This document shows, in pieces, positions 46,548 to 54,539 of a stretch of 64,000 nucleotides of DNA. How positions within the stretch are numbered: the first letter of the stretch is position 1; the number at the start of each line of letters is the position of its first letter. Made by a program: the position numbers and the translations under genes. The notes under the pieces were generated by a model. It was not told where the DNA came from, searched no databases, and saw only the letters and a list, made by a program, of their open reading frames with translations. The stretch is from Actinomycetota bacterium (lineage in GTDB: Bacteria > Actinomycetota > Actinomycetes > Nanopelagicales > Nanopelagicaceae), in the NCBI GenBank assembly GCA_009698615.1, contig WLPU01000008.1, forward strand, positions 1-64,000, given 5' to 3'.

Positions 46548-48143
46548 ATGGCGAAAAAGGAAGATGAAAAAGTAAACATTGGGCCTTGGGGCAATAGCCT
46601 CTCACGCCGCAATGTTTTGATTGGTGCTGGCGGAGTTGCAACTCTTGCTGGCGTTGGATTATTAGCTTCATGCTCATCAAGCACTAAAACTGCAGATGCT
46701 GGTGCTGAAGCAAAAGTTGGTGGAACTCTTGATGGAATCATGACTCAACAGATTCCTTCGTCATTAGATCCATTTACTAACGCACAGGGCGCCGCACTTA
46801 ATGCTGCCGGTCCTTGTCACGATTGGCTTGAGTGGGTAGATACCAAGGGCGATCTTTATCCTTCCTTGGCTGCATCGGCCACACAAGATGATGCTAAGAC
46901 AATTACTTACGTTTTGAATTCTGGTGTTAAGTTCCAAAATGGTGAAGCAGTCAACGCACAAGCTGTCGCTGACCTATTTGCTTGGGTTATGGATAAGAAG
47001 AATGCTGCCTGGCTAAATTCACGTTTTGACGGAGTAAAGACAGAGGTTGTCGATGAACTGACTCTTAAGGTTCACCTTCCAAAGCCAGATGTTGCCTTCC
47101 GTTACGCAGTAACTCGTTTGCCTATCGCTGCCGTCTCAACCATGGCTGCTCAGGCACTAACACCAAGTGGTTGTGGCCCATACAAGTTTGACCGCTGGGT
47201 ACAAGGTTCTTATGTTTCATACACAAAAGACCCTGGCTATCGCAATGCAGCAGATATCACGCTTGATGGAATCAAGATGGAACACTTTGCTGATGCCAAC
47301 GCTGGTACTCAAGCCTTCCTTGCTGGTGGAAAGAATTGGGTTTACCCATCTTCTCTTTCTCAAGCTAAGGACCTGAAAGCTCGCGCAGATAAGGGTGAGA
47401 TTAAATACCTTCCTGCAGAACCAGGTGTTTGTTACTTGCTCAATAACTGCAAGACAGGCCCAACGGCAGATCCAAATGTTCGCAAGGCGATTCGTTTGGC
47501 GTTTGATCGCAAGGCAATGGTTGATGGTCCGTTCAATGGAGTAAGTCGTCCATTCTTCTCGATGCTTAAGCCTGAAAGTTCTTACTATGTTCCAGAATTG
47601 GAATACGAGCGCAATATCGATGAAGCCAAGGCTTTGATGGCTAAGTCAAAGACTCCAAAGGGCTTCAAGGAAAAGATCTACACACCTAACGTAGATTATT
47701 TCATTGGTCTATCAACCGTTATGAAGGCTAATCTCGCCGAAATCGGCATCGACATCACTGTTGAAATCGAAGAAACTGCAGCCGTTATCAACCGTATGTT
47801 CGTGAAGAAGGACTTCAATATGGTTGTACTTGGCGATGCACTATCTCCAGAAGTTTCCGAACTTCACGAGTATTACCTTCGCTCAACTGGTGGTCGCAAC
47901 TGCGGTAAGTACGTGAACAAGGCAGTCGACAAGCTCCTTGATGAAGGCTTGAGGGAAATTGATGATGCAAAGCGCATCGCGATCTACAAGCAGATCCAAA
48001 TGATCACAATGTTGGATGACACAGCCTTCATTCCGTTAGTTGGAGAAGTTCTTCCAGCTGCCTATAAGGGCTCAAACTTCGATGAATTTGCTGGGGGCTT
48101 TATCCAGTACATTATTTGGCCAAAAGCCAAGCTGACTGCGTAA
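46548..48143 (+). CDS. ABC importer substrate-binding lipoprotein, family 5 (DppA/OppA-like)
   Basis: 531 residues. Signal 'SLSRRNVLIGAGGVATLAG' has a twin-arginine pair (20-21) and a lipobox 'LLASC' with Cys42. Family features: 'PSLAASATQDDAKTITYVL' and 'NVRKAIRLAFDRKAMVDGP'. Binds peptides, oligosaccharides or similar ligands outside the membrane. ATG at 46548 with SD GGGGGA; the upstream in-frame TTG at 46533 is less likely. Lysine is nearly always AAG here, unlike neighbours, which suggests high expression. Confidence 0.92.
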   Translation: MAKKEDEKVNIGPWGNSLSRRNVLIGAGGVATLAGVGLLASCSSSTKTADAGAEAKVGGTLDGIMTQQIPSSLDPFTNAQGAALNAAGPCHDWLEWVDTKGDLYPSLAASATQDDAKTITYVLNSGVKFQNGEAVNAQAVADLFAWVMDKKNAAWLNSRFDGVKTEVVDELTLKVHLPKPDVAFRYAVTRLPIAAVSTMAAQALTPSGCGPYKFDRWVQGSYVSYTKDPGYRNAADITLDGIKMEHFADANAGTQAFLAGGKNWVYPSSLSQAKDLKARADKGEIKYLPAEPGVCYLLNNCKTGPTADPNVRKAIRLAFDRKAMVDGPFNGVSRPFFSMLKPESSYYVPELEYERNIDEAKALMAKSKTPKGFKEKIYTPNVDYFIGLSTVMKANLAEIGIDITVEIEETAAVINRMFVKKDFNMVVLGDALSPEVSELHEYYLRSTGGRNCGKYVNKAVDKLLDEGLREIDDAKRIAIYKQIQMITMLDDTAFIPLVGEVLPAAYKGSNFDEFAGGFIQYIIWPKAKLTA

Positions 48144-48176
48144 TTAACTGGCCTAATAAACTAGGTTAATTTCCGC

Positions 48177-49118
48177 ATGAAGTACTACGTATTACGAATT
48201 ACGGGCGGGCTACTAACGATATTTGTTAGTAGCTTGCTCGTTTTTTCACTTATTCGACTTATCCCAGGTGACCCTGCCGCAGAATTAATGGGACTGGCTT
48301 TTGATCCTAAGTTAGCCCACCTCCTGCGCATCCGACTTGGACTCGAAGGTTCATTTGTTCAGCAGTACATCGCATGGATTACAGCAGTCTTTCACGGCGA
48401 TTTTGGGTATTCCTTCATCAATGGAGCGCCAGTAGGCCAAGAAATTGGCGACAGACTTATTCGGACTGTCCAGCTATTAGTTGGTGGAGTGATTGTCGGT
48501 TTACTAATTTCAATTCCTGCAGGCATAGTTTCTGCTCGCAATAAGGGCAAGTGGCAAGACGGCGGAATTATGGCATTTACAACTCTAATGCTCTCCGTTC
48601 CTCAATTTGTTTTAGGAATCTTTCTAATCTATATCTTCGCGGTAAGAATGCATGTACTGCCTGCCGGTGGCTGGATAGACCCCCACGATAACTTTGTTGA
48701 ATGGCTAAAATCGATGGTACTGCCGTGGCTTTGCGTGGGTATGGCTATGTCTGCTTTCACCTCTCGAGTTCTTCGAGCAAGCATTTTGGATGCTAAGAAT
48801 ATGGATTACACCCGCACCGCAAGGTCTTGGGGTTTATCGGAAAAAGAAATAGCGAAGAAGCATGTTTATAAAAATGCTAGCGCTCCAACTTTGACAGTCG
48901 TCGGTCTCGAAATTGGTTATCTCCTTGGCGGCGCTTTTGTGATCGAGAATGTTTTTGCATATCCAGGAATCGGGCAACTTACTGTAAAAGCAATCTCCCA
49001 GCGAGATTATCCAATGGTTCAAACTTCCATATTGATTTTTGCAACAGGGTTTATTCTGGTAAACCTGATTGTGGATCTGGCTTATGGCTTTATTGACCCG
49101 AGGATTCGTCAGAGATGA
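48177..49118 (+). CDS. ABC importer permease, DppB type
   Basis: 313 residues with six membrane helices. 'RLIPGDPAAELMG' near the first helix and the EAA loop 'RTARSWGLSEKEIAKKHVYK' are typical of DppB/OppB. 33 bases after the binding-protein gene; overlaps the next permease by ATGA. Confidence 0.93.
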   Translation: MKYYVLRITGGLLTIFVSSLLVFSLIRLIPGDPAAELMGLAFDPKLAHLLRIRLGLEGSFVQQYIAWITAVFHGDFGYSFINGAPVGQEIGDRLIRTVQLLVGGVIVGLLISIPAGIVSARNKGKWQDGGIMAFTTLMLSVPQFVLGIFLIYIFAVRMHVLPAGGWIDPHDNFVEWLKSMVLPWLCVGMAMSAFTSRVLRASILDAKNMDYTRTARSWGLSEKEIAKKHVYKNASAPTLTVVGLEIGYLLGGAFVIENVFAYPGIGQLTVKAISQRDYPMVQTSILIFATGFILVNLIVDLAYGFIDPRIRQR

Positions 49119-50014
49119 AGCTAGTAACCTGGTGGCGGAGTTTAAATACAAGAATTCGTGTCAGTATCTTTATGTTGTTCTTCTTGGCACTGTTATCAGC
49201 GATTGCGCCTTTTCTTACACCTTTCCACTCCGACCAAATGGGAACGGGTCAAACACTCCTTGGCCCTACATGGAAGCATCCATTTGGTATCGATTCCATG
49301 GGGCGCGATCAATTCAGTCGTGTAACGGAAGGAATTAGGCTGTCGGCCTTCATTGGTTTCACTGTTATGTCTACATCCCTCCTAGTGGGAATACCTGTAG
49401 GAATTCTCTCAGCCTACAAAGGTGGGCTCTTAGATAGCCTTTTTAGCCGGGTTTTGGATCTTCTTTTTGCATTTCCTAATCTCTTATTAGCCTTGGTTTT
49501 TGTTACGATTCTTGGTTCGGGTTCATGGACTGCGCTGCTAGCGCTCGTCATTATTTATATACCTATCGCCAGCCGATTCATCCGTAGCGCCGCTTTAGCT
49601 GAAAAAGACAGAGATTACGTATCTGCAGCGAAAGTTAACGGAGCGAGTACTTTTCGTATTTGCGCTCGACACATTCTCCCAAACATCGCACCGTCACTTT
49701 TGGTCTTAGGCACCAATATTTTCGCTTTTGCAATTCTCGCTGAAGCCGCACTGTCATACCTTGGTGTCGGTGCAAAACCTCCAACCCCGAGTTTAGGAAA
49801 GATTTTGACTGAGAATCAGGGATTTATCACTACAAGTTCACACCTTGTGATCATCCCCGCGATCACATTAAGTTTCTTGGTTTTGTCTCTCAATTTACTG
49901 GGAGATGGCCTTCGAGATTACTTAGACCCTAAGAAATCAAATAGTCGACATAAAAAATCATTGCTGCAAGTATTGTCCCGAAAGAAGTCTGTCGCTGGGA
50001 AAGTAGTGGATTAA
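49115..50014 (+). CDS. ABC importer permease, DppC type
   Basis: 299 residues, six helices, 'LGPTWKHPFGIDSMGRDQFS' (the DppC 'GTDxxGRD' signature) and the EAA loop 'AAKVNGASTFRICARHILPN'. The C-terminus is a basic tail. Partner of the DppB-type protein; ATGA coupling to it. Confidence 0.93.
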   Translation: MKLVTWWRSLNTRIRVSIFMLFFLALLSAIAPFLTPFHSDQMGTGQTLLGPTWKHPFGIDSMGRDQFSRVTEGIRLSAFIGFTVMSTSLLVGIPVGILSAYKGGLLDSLFSRVLDLLFAFPNLLLALVFVTILGSGSWTALLALVIIYIPIASRFIRSAALAEKDRDYVSAAKVNGASTFRICARHILPNIAPSLLVLGTNIFAFAILAEAALSYLGVGAKPPTPSLGKILTENQGFITTSSHLVIIPAITLSFLVLSLNLLGDGLRDYLDPKKSNSRHKKSLLQVLSRKKSVAGKVVD

Positions 50015-50015
50015 C

Positions 50016-50855
50016 ATGAATTCCTTATCTTTGGTTTCTGTAAGAAATCTTTCTGTTGATTTCTGGAGAGTCGCGGGCCCACCGGCGCTCAGCAGTGTCT
50101 CTTTGGAAGTTTCACCCGGTGAAGCAGTGGGTCTTGTGGGCGAATCCGGTTCAGGTAAATCTACTTTAGGTTTTGCTATTGCTGGGTTGCTCGATCCTAA
50201 TGACGCGCAATTATCTGGCGAGATACTTTTCAAGAGTCAAAACTTATTAACTACCAATCAAGATGATTACAGAAAAATTCGAGGCTCCGAAATTGGGTAC
50301 ATATTTCAAGATGCTAGTTCTTCTCTTAACCCACTCTTGAAAATTGGAAAGCAGCTGACACACCCGCTGATGGCTAACGGCGGAATGAGCAAGAACGACG
50401 CAATGGTGAGAGCAAAAGAGTTGCTCGATATGGTGGAGATCTCTCAATCTGAACGCCGTCTCAACCAATACCCCCATGAAATCAGTGGCGGAATGAAGCA
50501 AAGAGTTGTCATTGCGGCTGCGCTCTCTCGTGATCCTTCGCTTTTGATTGCCGATGAGCCAACAACCGCGTTGGACGTTACCGTCCAAGCACAAATCATC
50601 GACCTTCTCTTGCGGCTTAAGAAATCACTTTCTATGTCGTTAATATTTATTTCGCATGATCTCGGCGTCGTTGCACGTGTCGCTGATCGAGTTGTCGTGA
50701 TGAAAGATGGAAATATTGTTGAATCTGGTGGTGTCGAACAAGTTCTTGCTAATCCCAAGGAGTCCTACACGCAATTACTTCTAGCTAACATTCCTAAACT
50801 TCGCCATGTAGATCAGAGCCACTCGTTAAGTTTTTGGGGGACCAATGAGCGCTAA
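50016..50855 (+). CDS. ABC importer ATPase, DppD type (short C-terminus)
   Basis: 279 residues: Walker A 'GESGSGKST', signature 'ISGGMKQRVVIA', Walker B 'LLIADEPTTALD'. Most DppD proteins are about 320-340 residues with a Cys-rich C-terminal oligopeptide domain; here the chain stops soon after the 'YTQLLLANIPK' helix, so that domain is missing. Its end overlaps the dppF start by 11 bases. Confidence 0.92.
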   Translation: MNSLSLVSVRNLSVDFWRVAGPPALSSVSLEVSPGEAVGLVGESGSGKSTLGFAIAGLLDPNDAQLSGEILFKSQNLLTTNQDDYRKIRGSEIGYIFQDASSSLNPLLKIGKQLTHPLMANGGMSKNDAMVRAKELLDMVEISQSERRLNQYPHEISGGMKQRVVIAAALSRDPSLLIADEPTTALDVTVQAQIIDLLLRLKKSLSMSLIFISHDLGVVARVADRVVVMKDGNIVESGGVEQVLANPKESYTQLLLANIPKLRHVDQSHSLSFWGTNER

Positions 50856-51834
50856 TCACATTGCCCTCTCTGTTGATTCATTATCTGTAAATTTTCGCTC
50901 CCGAGTTTTCTCGAAAGTAAAGGGTGTCGTTCACGCTGTCGATCAGGTTTCATTCGACCTCGGACGTGGAACGACTACCGCCATTGTCGGAGAAACCGGC
51001 TCTGGTAAAAGCACGATTTTAAAGGCAATTATTGGTCTTGTTGAGGCTTCCGAAGGATCCATCACCCTTAATGACGTCAACTTCTCTCAATTGAATTCGC
51101 GGGCTGCTAGCGAATTGCGGCACCACATCCAAATGGTTTTCCAAGATCCAATCGGTAGTTTAAATCCTAGAATGCGTATTTCTGAGATCATCGCAGAACC
51201 TTTAGTGATCACTAAGACTGGAAACAAGATCGACCGTGAGCAAATGGCCCAAGAAATACTCTCGAAGGTTGATCTCAAGCCTGAATTGCTTTCACGCTTC
51301 CCTCATCAACTCAGTGGTGGGCAACGGCAAAGAGTGGCAATTGCTAGAGCACTCATCGTGCAGCCGGAGGTTTTGTTGCTCGATGAGCCTCTCAGCGCTC
51401 TTGATGTGTTGGTTCAGGCTCAAGTTGTAAGGCTTCTTGCAGATATTCAAAAGGCGGGAAACCTCAGTTACCTTTTTGTTACCCACGACCTTGCCCTGGC
51501 AAGTGAGATTGCTGACAATGTGGTGGTTCTTTATTTGGGAAGAATTGTCGAGGCGGGAAGCGTTAAAGAAGTTTTTGAAAATCCTTCGCATCCATACACG
51601 CAAGCACTTTTGTCAGCGGTTCCAACAGCCGATCATAAAATCGAATCCACTCGCGAACGTGTCATTCTGATTGGAGATCCTCCTAATCCCTTTGATCCGC
51701 CATCAGGGTGCAGTTTCAGAACTCGATGCCCGGCCGCGGAAGAAAAGTGCTCCATTGAAAGGCCTCAACTATTTGATCTTGCATCCGATCATCGAATCGC
51801 TTGCCACGTTGTACATCAGAGATCTTCTAGTTGA
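50845..51834 (+). CDS. ABC importer ATPase, DppF type
   Basis: 329 residues: Walker A 'GETGSGKST', signature 'LSGGQRQRVAIARAL', and a full C-terminal oligopeptide domain with 'GCSFRTRCPAAEEKC'. Pairs with the shorter DppD type. Last gene of the transporter operon, followed by a hairpin terminator. Confidence 0.93.
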   Translation: MSANHIALSVDSLSVNFRSRVFSKVKGVVHAVDQVSFDLGRGTTTAIVGETGSGKSTILKAIIGLVEASEGSITLNDVNFSQLNSRAASELRHHIQMVFQDPIGSLNPRMRISEIIAEPLVITKTGNKIDREQMAQEILSKVDLKPELLSRFPHQLSGGQRQRVAIARALIVQPEVLLLDEPLSALDVLVQAQVVRLLADIQKAGNLSYLFVTHDLALASEIADNVVVLYLGRIVEAGSVKEVFENPSHPYTQALLSAVPTADHKIESTRERVILIGDPPNPFDPPSGCSFRTRCPAAEEKCSIERPQLFDLASDHRIACHVVHQRSSS

Positions 51835-51871
51835 CGCCCCGCACTCTCCCTCGAAAAGTACGGAGCGTCAA
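51831..51871 (+). terminator. Terminator-like hairpin after the transporter operon
   Basis: TTGACGC (51831-51837) pairs with GCGTCAA (51865-51871), continuing inward with C/G pairs, and overlaps the dppF stop. A T-rich but interrupted tract (CTATTTATTTAG) follows. It lies between convergent operons and may serve both. Confidence 0.55.
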
Positions 51872-51896
51872 CTATTTATTTAGTTATGTTCCGGAA

Positions 51897-53510
51897 TTAT
51901 GATCCGAATACAGTCTTCCAATCAGTGATTGCGAGCCTGTAGTAAGCACCACCTTCGAGTGTCTTCTGGTTGAATTTCAAAATTCCAGAAGTTGACTTTG
52001 GGGTAAGATCTGGGCGTGCTGTGTAGCCACCAGTTGTATGTACTTGAGCATTAAAGTAGAAATATTTCGTCTTATCGCCAGGCTTAGCAATGAGTGATGA
52101 AACATCGATGATTCCTGATGTCTCTTCATCCACTGTCATAAGCTTTGAACCGGTCTTTGCGAAATAGTCTGAGTTGAACTCGGCAACAACAGCCAACTTT
52201 CCATCCTGTGGGCGGAATGCAATAAGACGTGAAACGTGATCGCTATTGCCCGGATCTTCCTGAAGTAAAACAATTCCGTCAGAGGTGATTGTCATGTTAT
52301 CTGGCTTGCTGAGGTATGGAGCTTCTGAACCGTCGAGAAGTAGTTCAAGTTTTCCGCCAAGTTCTGGTTTCTGACCATCAATAAAAGTCAATCTCCAGAA
52401 TCCGCCACCATCGCGCTTTACTCCTGGTTCTAATGGATTCTCCTTAGTTGCTCCTGCATCCTTATTGGATTCAGTAGTTACAAAGTAGTAAACATTTGGA
52501 TTCGTTGGATCCCACTGGCCATCTTCAATGCGTGAGAACTCAGTTCCCTTCGCAGCATGATCTGCCTGTTGTGTCTTCATGTCCCCATCCCAAATGGTCT
52601 GTACAAATGTCACATCGGTAGGTTTGTTCTTACCATAACTAGCGCGGAATGCGTTGTCATTAGCGATATTTGGAACATTGAGAACGTGGAGATTTCCATT
52701 TGTAAGGCCCGCTTTATCAGCAAATGTTCCTGATGCTGTTTTTGTACCGACATACATAAAGAGCTGTGAATCGGTTGCTGAGCCATCTTCGTTGCCCATA
52801 ACAACTGTGTTCTTGCCAGGCTTGAGATTTGGAATCAAGTTCTCCCATGAAGCAAGGCCAACGCGAGGTAGATTAATTGCATTGCCATCCATATCAAAAG
52901 CGAAACCACGTGCATAGCCGCTGTCGCCGTCTTCTTCGCCGGTTAGGTAAACAGCTCCCTCATAACCGAGAGTTGTGGAACCATCCTTGAATGAAAGTGC
53001 TCCCGCTTGGACGAGAGTTGCGGCGCAAAAACGGCTAATAAAGTTGTCCATACCAAGTGCTTGTCCTGCAGGGGCTGCTCCTACTGGAGATGCTTGGTAA
53101 GTTTTTGTATTGTAGTTATAGAAACTCCATGATGAGATGAAATTTGAAGCCCTAAGAATACGATCACCGGCTGCATTCAGCGTGAATTTAGTAATCGATG
53201 TTCCTAAAATTGGCTTACCCTTGTCTGCAGCCTTTGCAAATGTTGCGATTGGGGCATATGAAGGAACTTCATGGTTTGAAAGAAGTGTAATTGTGCCGTC
53301 CGTATTGCGGTATGTGCCCATTCCGTCCGGGATACCTCGAATAGTAAAACCGCCGAGAGTATCCCCTGCGAATGCAAAAGATTTAATTGATGCTGCACTT
53401 GTCGAAGCAATAATGTATTCAGGTTTTAAACGAGTAGAGTTTGCCGCTGCAGATCCTGTAATGGTTGCAACAATTGTCAAACCTGCAATCAATTTGTGAC
53501 GAGTTTTCAT
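51897..53510 (-). CDS. Exported PhoX-like (DUF839) protein
   Basis: 537 residues from ATG 53510 (SD AAGGGA nine bases upstream). A Sec-type signal 'MKTRHKLIAGLTIVATITGS' is followed by a beta-propeller-like PhoX/DUF839 body with 'LLSNHEVPSYAP', 'YLTGEEDGDSGYARGF', 'FSRIEDGQWDP' and 'KPDNMTITSDG'. PhoX enzymes are calcium/iron phosphatases usually exported by Tat; this one lacks a twin-arginine motif. It may be a phosphatase or a related secreted enzyme. Lysine AAG-rich codon use suggests good expression. Confidence 0.8.
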   Translation of the reverse strand: MKTRHKLIAGLTIVATITGSAAANSTRLKPEYIIASTSAASIKSFAFAGDTLGGFTIRGIPDGMGTYRNTDGTITLLSNHEVPSYAPIATFAKAADKGKPILGTSITKFTLNAAGDRILRASNFISSWSFYNYNTKTYQASPVGAAPAGQALGMDNFISRFCAATLVQAGALSFKDGSTTLGYEGAVYLTGEEDGDSGYARGFAFDMDGNAINLPRVGLASWENLIPNLKPGKNTVVMGNEDGSATDSQLFMYVGTKTASGTFADKAGLTNGNLHVLNVPNIANDNAFRASYGKNKPTDVTFVQTIWDGDMKTQQADHAAKGTEFSRIEDGQWDPTNPNVYYFVTTESNKDAGATKENPLEPGVKRDGGGFWRLTFIDGQKPELGGKLELLLDGSEAPYLSKPDNMTITSDGIVLLQEDPGNSDHVSRLIAFRPQDGKLAVVAEFNSDYFAKTGSKLMTVDEETSGIIDVSSLIAKPGDKTKYFYFNAQVHTTGGYTARPDLTPKSTSGILKFNQKTLEGGAYYRLAITDWKTVFGS

Positions 53511-53687
53511 ATTTTCTATTCCCTTAGTCATTGAGTCAGGATGATTTCCTATCGACTCTAGGGAGACAGTTTCGCTTCTTTTAATGACGCGACAAAGAAC
53601 GAGGGGTTAAGTTGAATGAAATATCTACAGCGCTTTTAGCACCTGAAATACATTAATTATTAACTTTCTTATATTACCTTCACTTAT

Positions 53688-54293
53688 ATGAAAGTTATCT
53701 CGCGAAGAATCTTAGGAATCGGATTTATTACAACGATAGCCTCGCTTGCCTTTCCTGCGTTGGCTACTGAAACACCATCGATTAAGTGCCGGGCCTTGGG
53801 GCAAACAACACGCTACAGGGGAAAGCTCTTTACTTGTATTAAAGTTAAGAGTAAAGGCAAAACAATTCTCGCTTGGGATTCTGGAAGAGTGATTGCCATC
53901 CCTTCGGCAACTCCGTCACAAAATCCAATTCTTTCACCAACCGAGTCGCCGATTCAATCATCGGAGCTGGTCGTAGTGAATAAAATAGATATTCCAATCG
54001 CTAAATCTTCAGAAGTCCCAGCAAACACGACTATGTCCTTTACGGCAAAGAATCGTTATGGGAATTCCAACACCTACTTCGTTGTTCGGAATTCAGATGG
54101 ACTTCTTGGAATGAACGCTGCATGCACACATAATGGATGCGCTGTGAAACAAGAGCGTGAAGGCCTGCTGTGCCCTTGCCATAACGCTCTCTTTGATCTT
54201 AATAATGGTTCGGTGTTGCGTGGCCCCGCGGCACACCCACTTGAAAGAGTAGATGTGCGTGAAGAGGCTGGAATTATTTATCTCACCGATTGA
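53688..54293 (+). CDS. Exported Rieske protein with N-terminal Cys-pair module
   Basis: 201 residues: signal peptide to about Ala26, a 35-residue module with Cys34 and Cys50 ('IKCRALGQTTRYRGKLFTC'), a Ser/Pro/Thr linker (72-92), then a Rieske domain with ligands Cys146/His148 and Cys162/His165 and disulfide Cys151-Cys164. The second motif is CPCHN instead of CPCHG. Related to the protein at 32442. Divergent from the PhoX-like gene across 177 bases, in which I see no clear operator. Probably an extracytoplasmic redox carrier. Confidence 0.85.
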   Translation: MKVISRRILGIGFITTIASLAFPALATETPSIKCRALGQTTRYRGKLFTCIKVKSKGKTILAWDSGRVIAIPSATPSQNPILSPTESPIQSSELVVVNKIDIPIAKSSEVPANTTMSFTAKNRYGNSNTYFVVRNSDGLLGMNAACTHNGCAVKQEREGLLCPCHNALFDLNNGSVLRGPAAHPLERVDVREEAGIIYLTD

Positions 54294-54308
54294 GTGAGCT
54301 TTTTTTTG
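54282..54308 (+). terminator. Intrinsic terminator of the Rieske gene
   Basis: CTCAC (54282-54286) and GTGAG (54294-54298) form a stem that spans the stop codon and is followed by C and a run of eight T. A good, if short, rho-independent terminator. Confidence 0.65.
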
Positions 54309-54355
54309 GGAAAAAGAAATGCCACCGGCGTGAAAGGCACCGAGAATTTAACTTG

Positions 54356-54501
54356 TGTGTGCGATGGGATTCGAACCCTAACTTTCTGATCCGTACGATT
54401 AAATGTATTGCTGCATTCTGCATTCAAATATTTCAACCCGTTATGAGCCTGCTTTCACATACTCATAAGGTCACACGCTCTATCTGTTGAGCTACGTGCG
54501 C
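54356..54501 (-). pseudogene. tRNA-Arg-derived pseudogene split by an insertion
   Basis: The minus strand shows a tRNA start (GCGCACG, then D-arm GCTCAACAGATAGAGC) and a tRNA end (TACGGATCAGAAAGTTAGGG then TTCGAATCCC). Both are nearly identical to tRNA-Arg(ACG) at 37960. Between them, just before the anticodon, sits an extra stretch of about 70 bases. The two acceptor strands no longer pair at three of seven positions and the T-stem is eroded, so it is probably non-functional. TTATGAG/CTCATAA copies occur inside the insert and right next to the 5' end. Confidence 0.65.
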
Positions 54502-54539
54502 TTATGAGTTTTATTGAAACCGTGAAGCTTACCTATTTT

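Noticed and set aside
54290-54490. 66-residue protein after the Rieske gene
   Set aside because: The frame runs through the terminator T-run and the tRNA remnant; it has no SD or domain.
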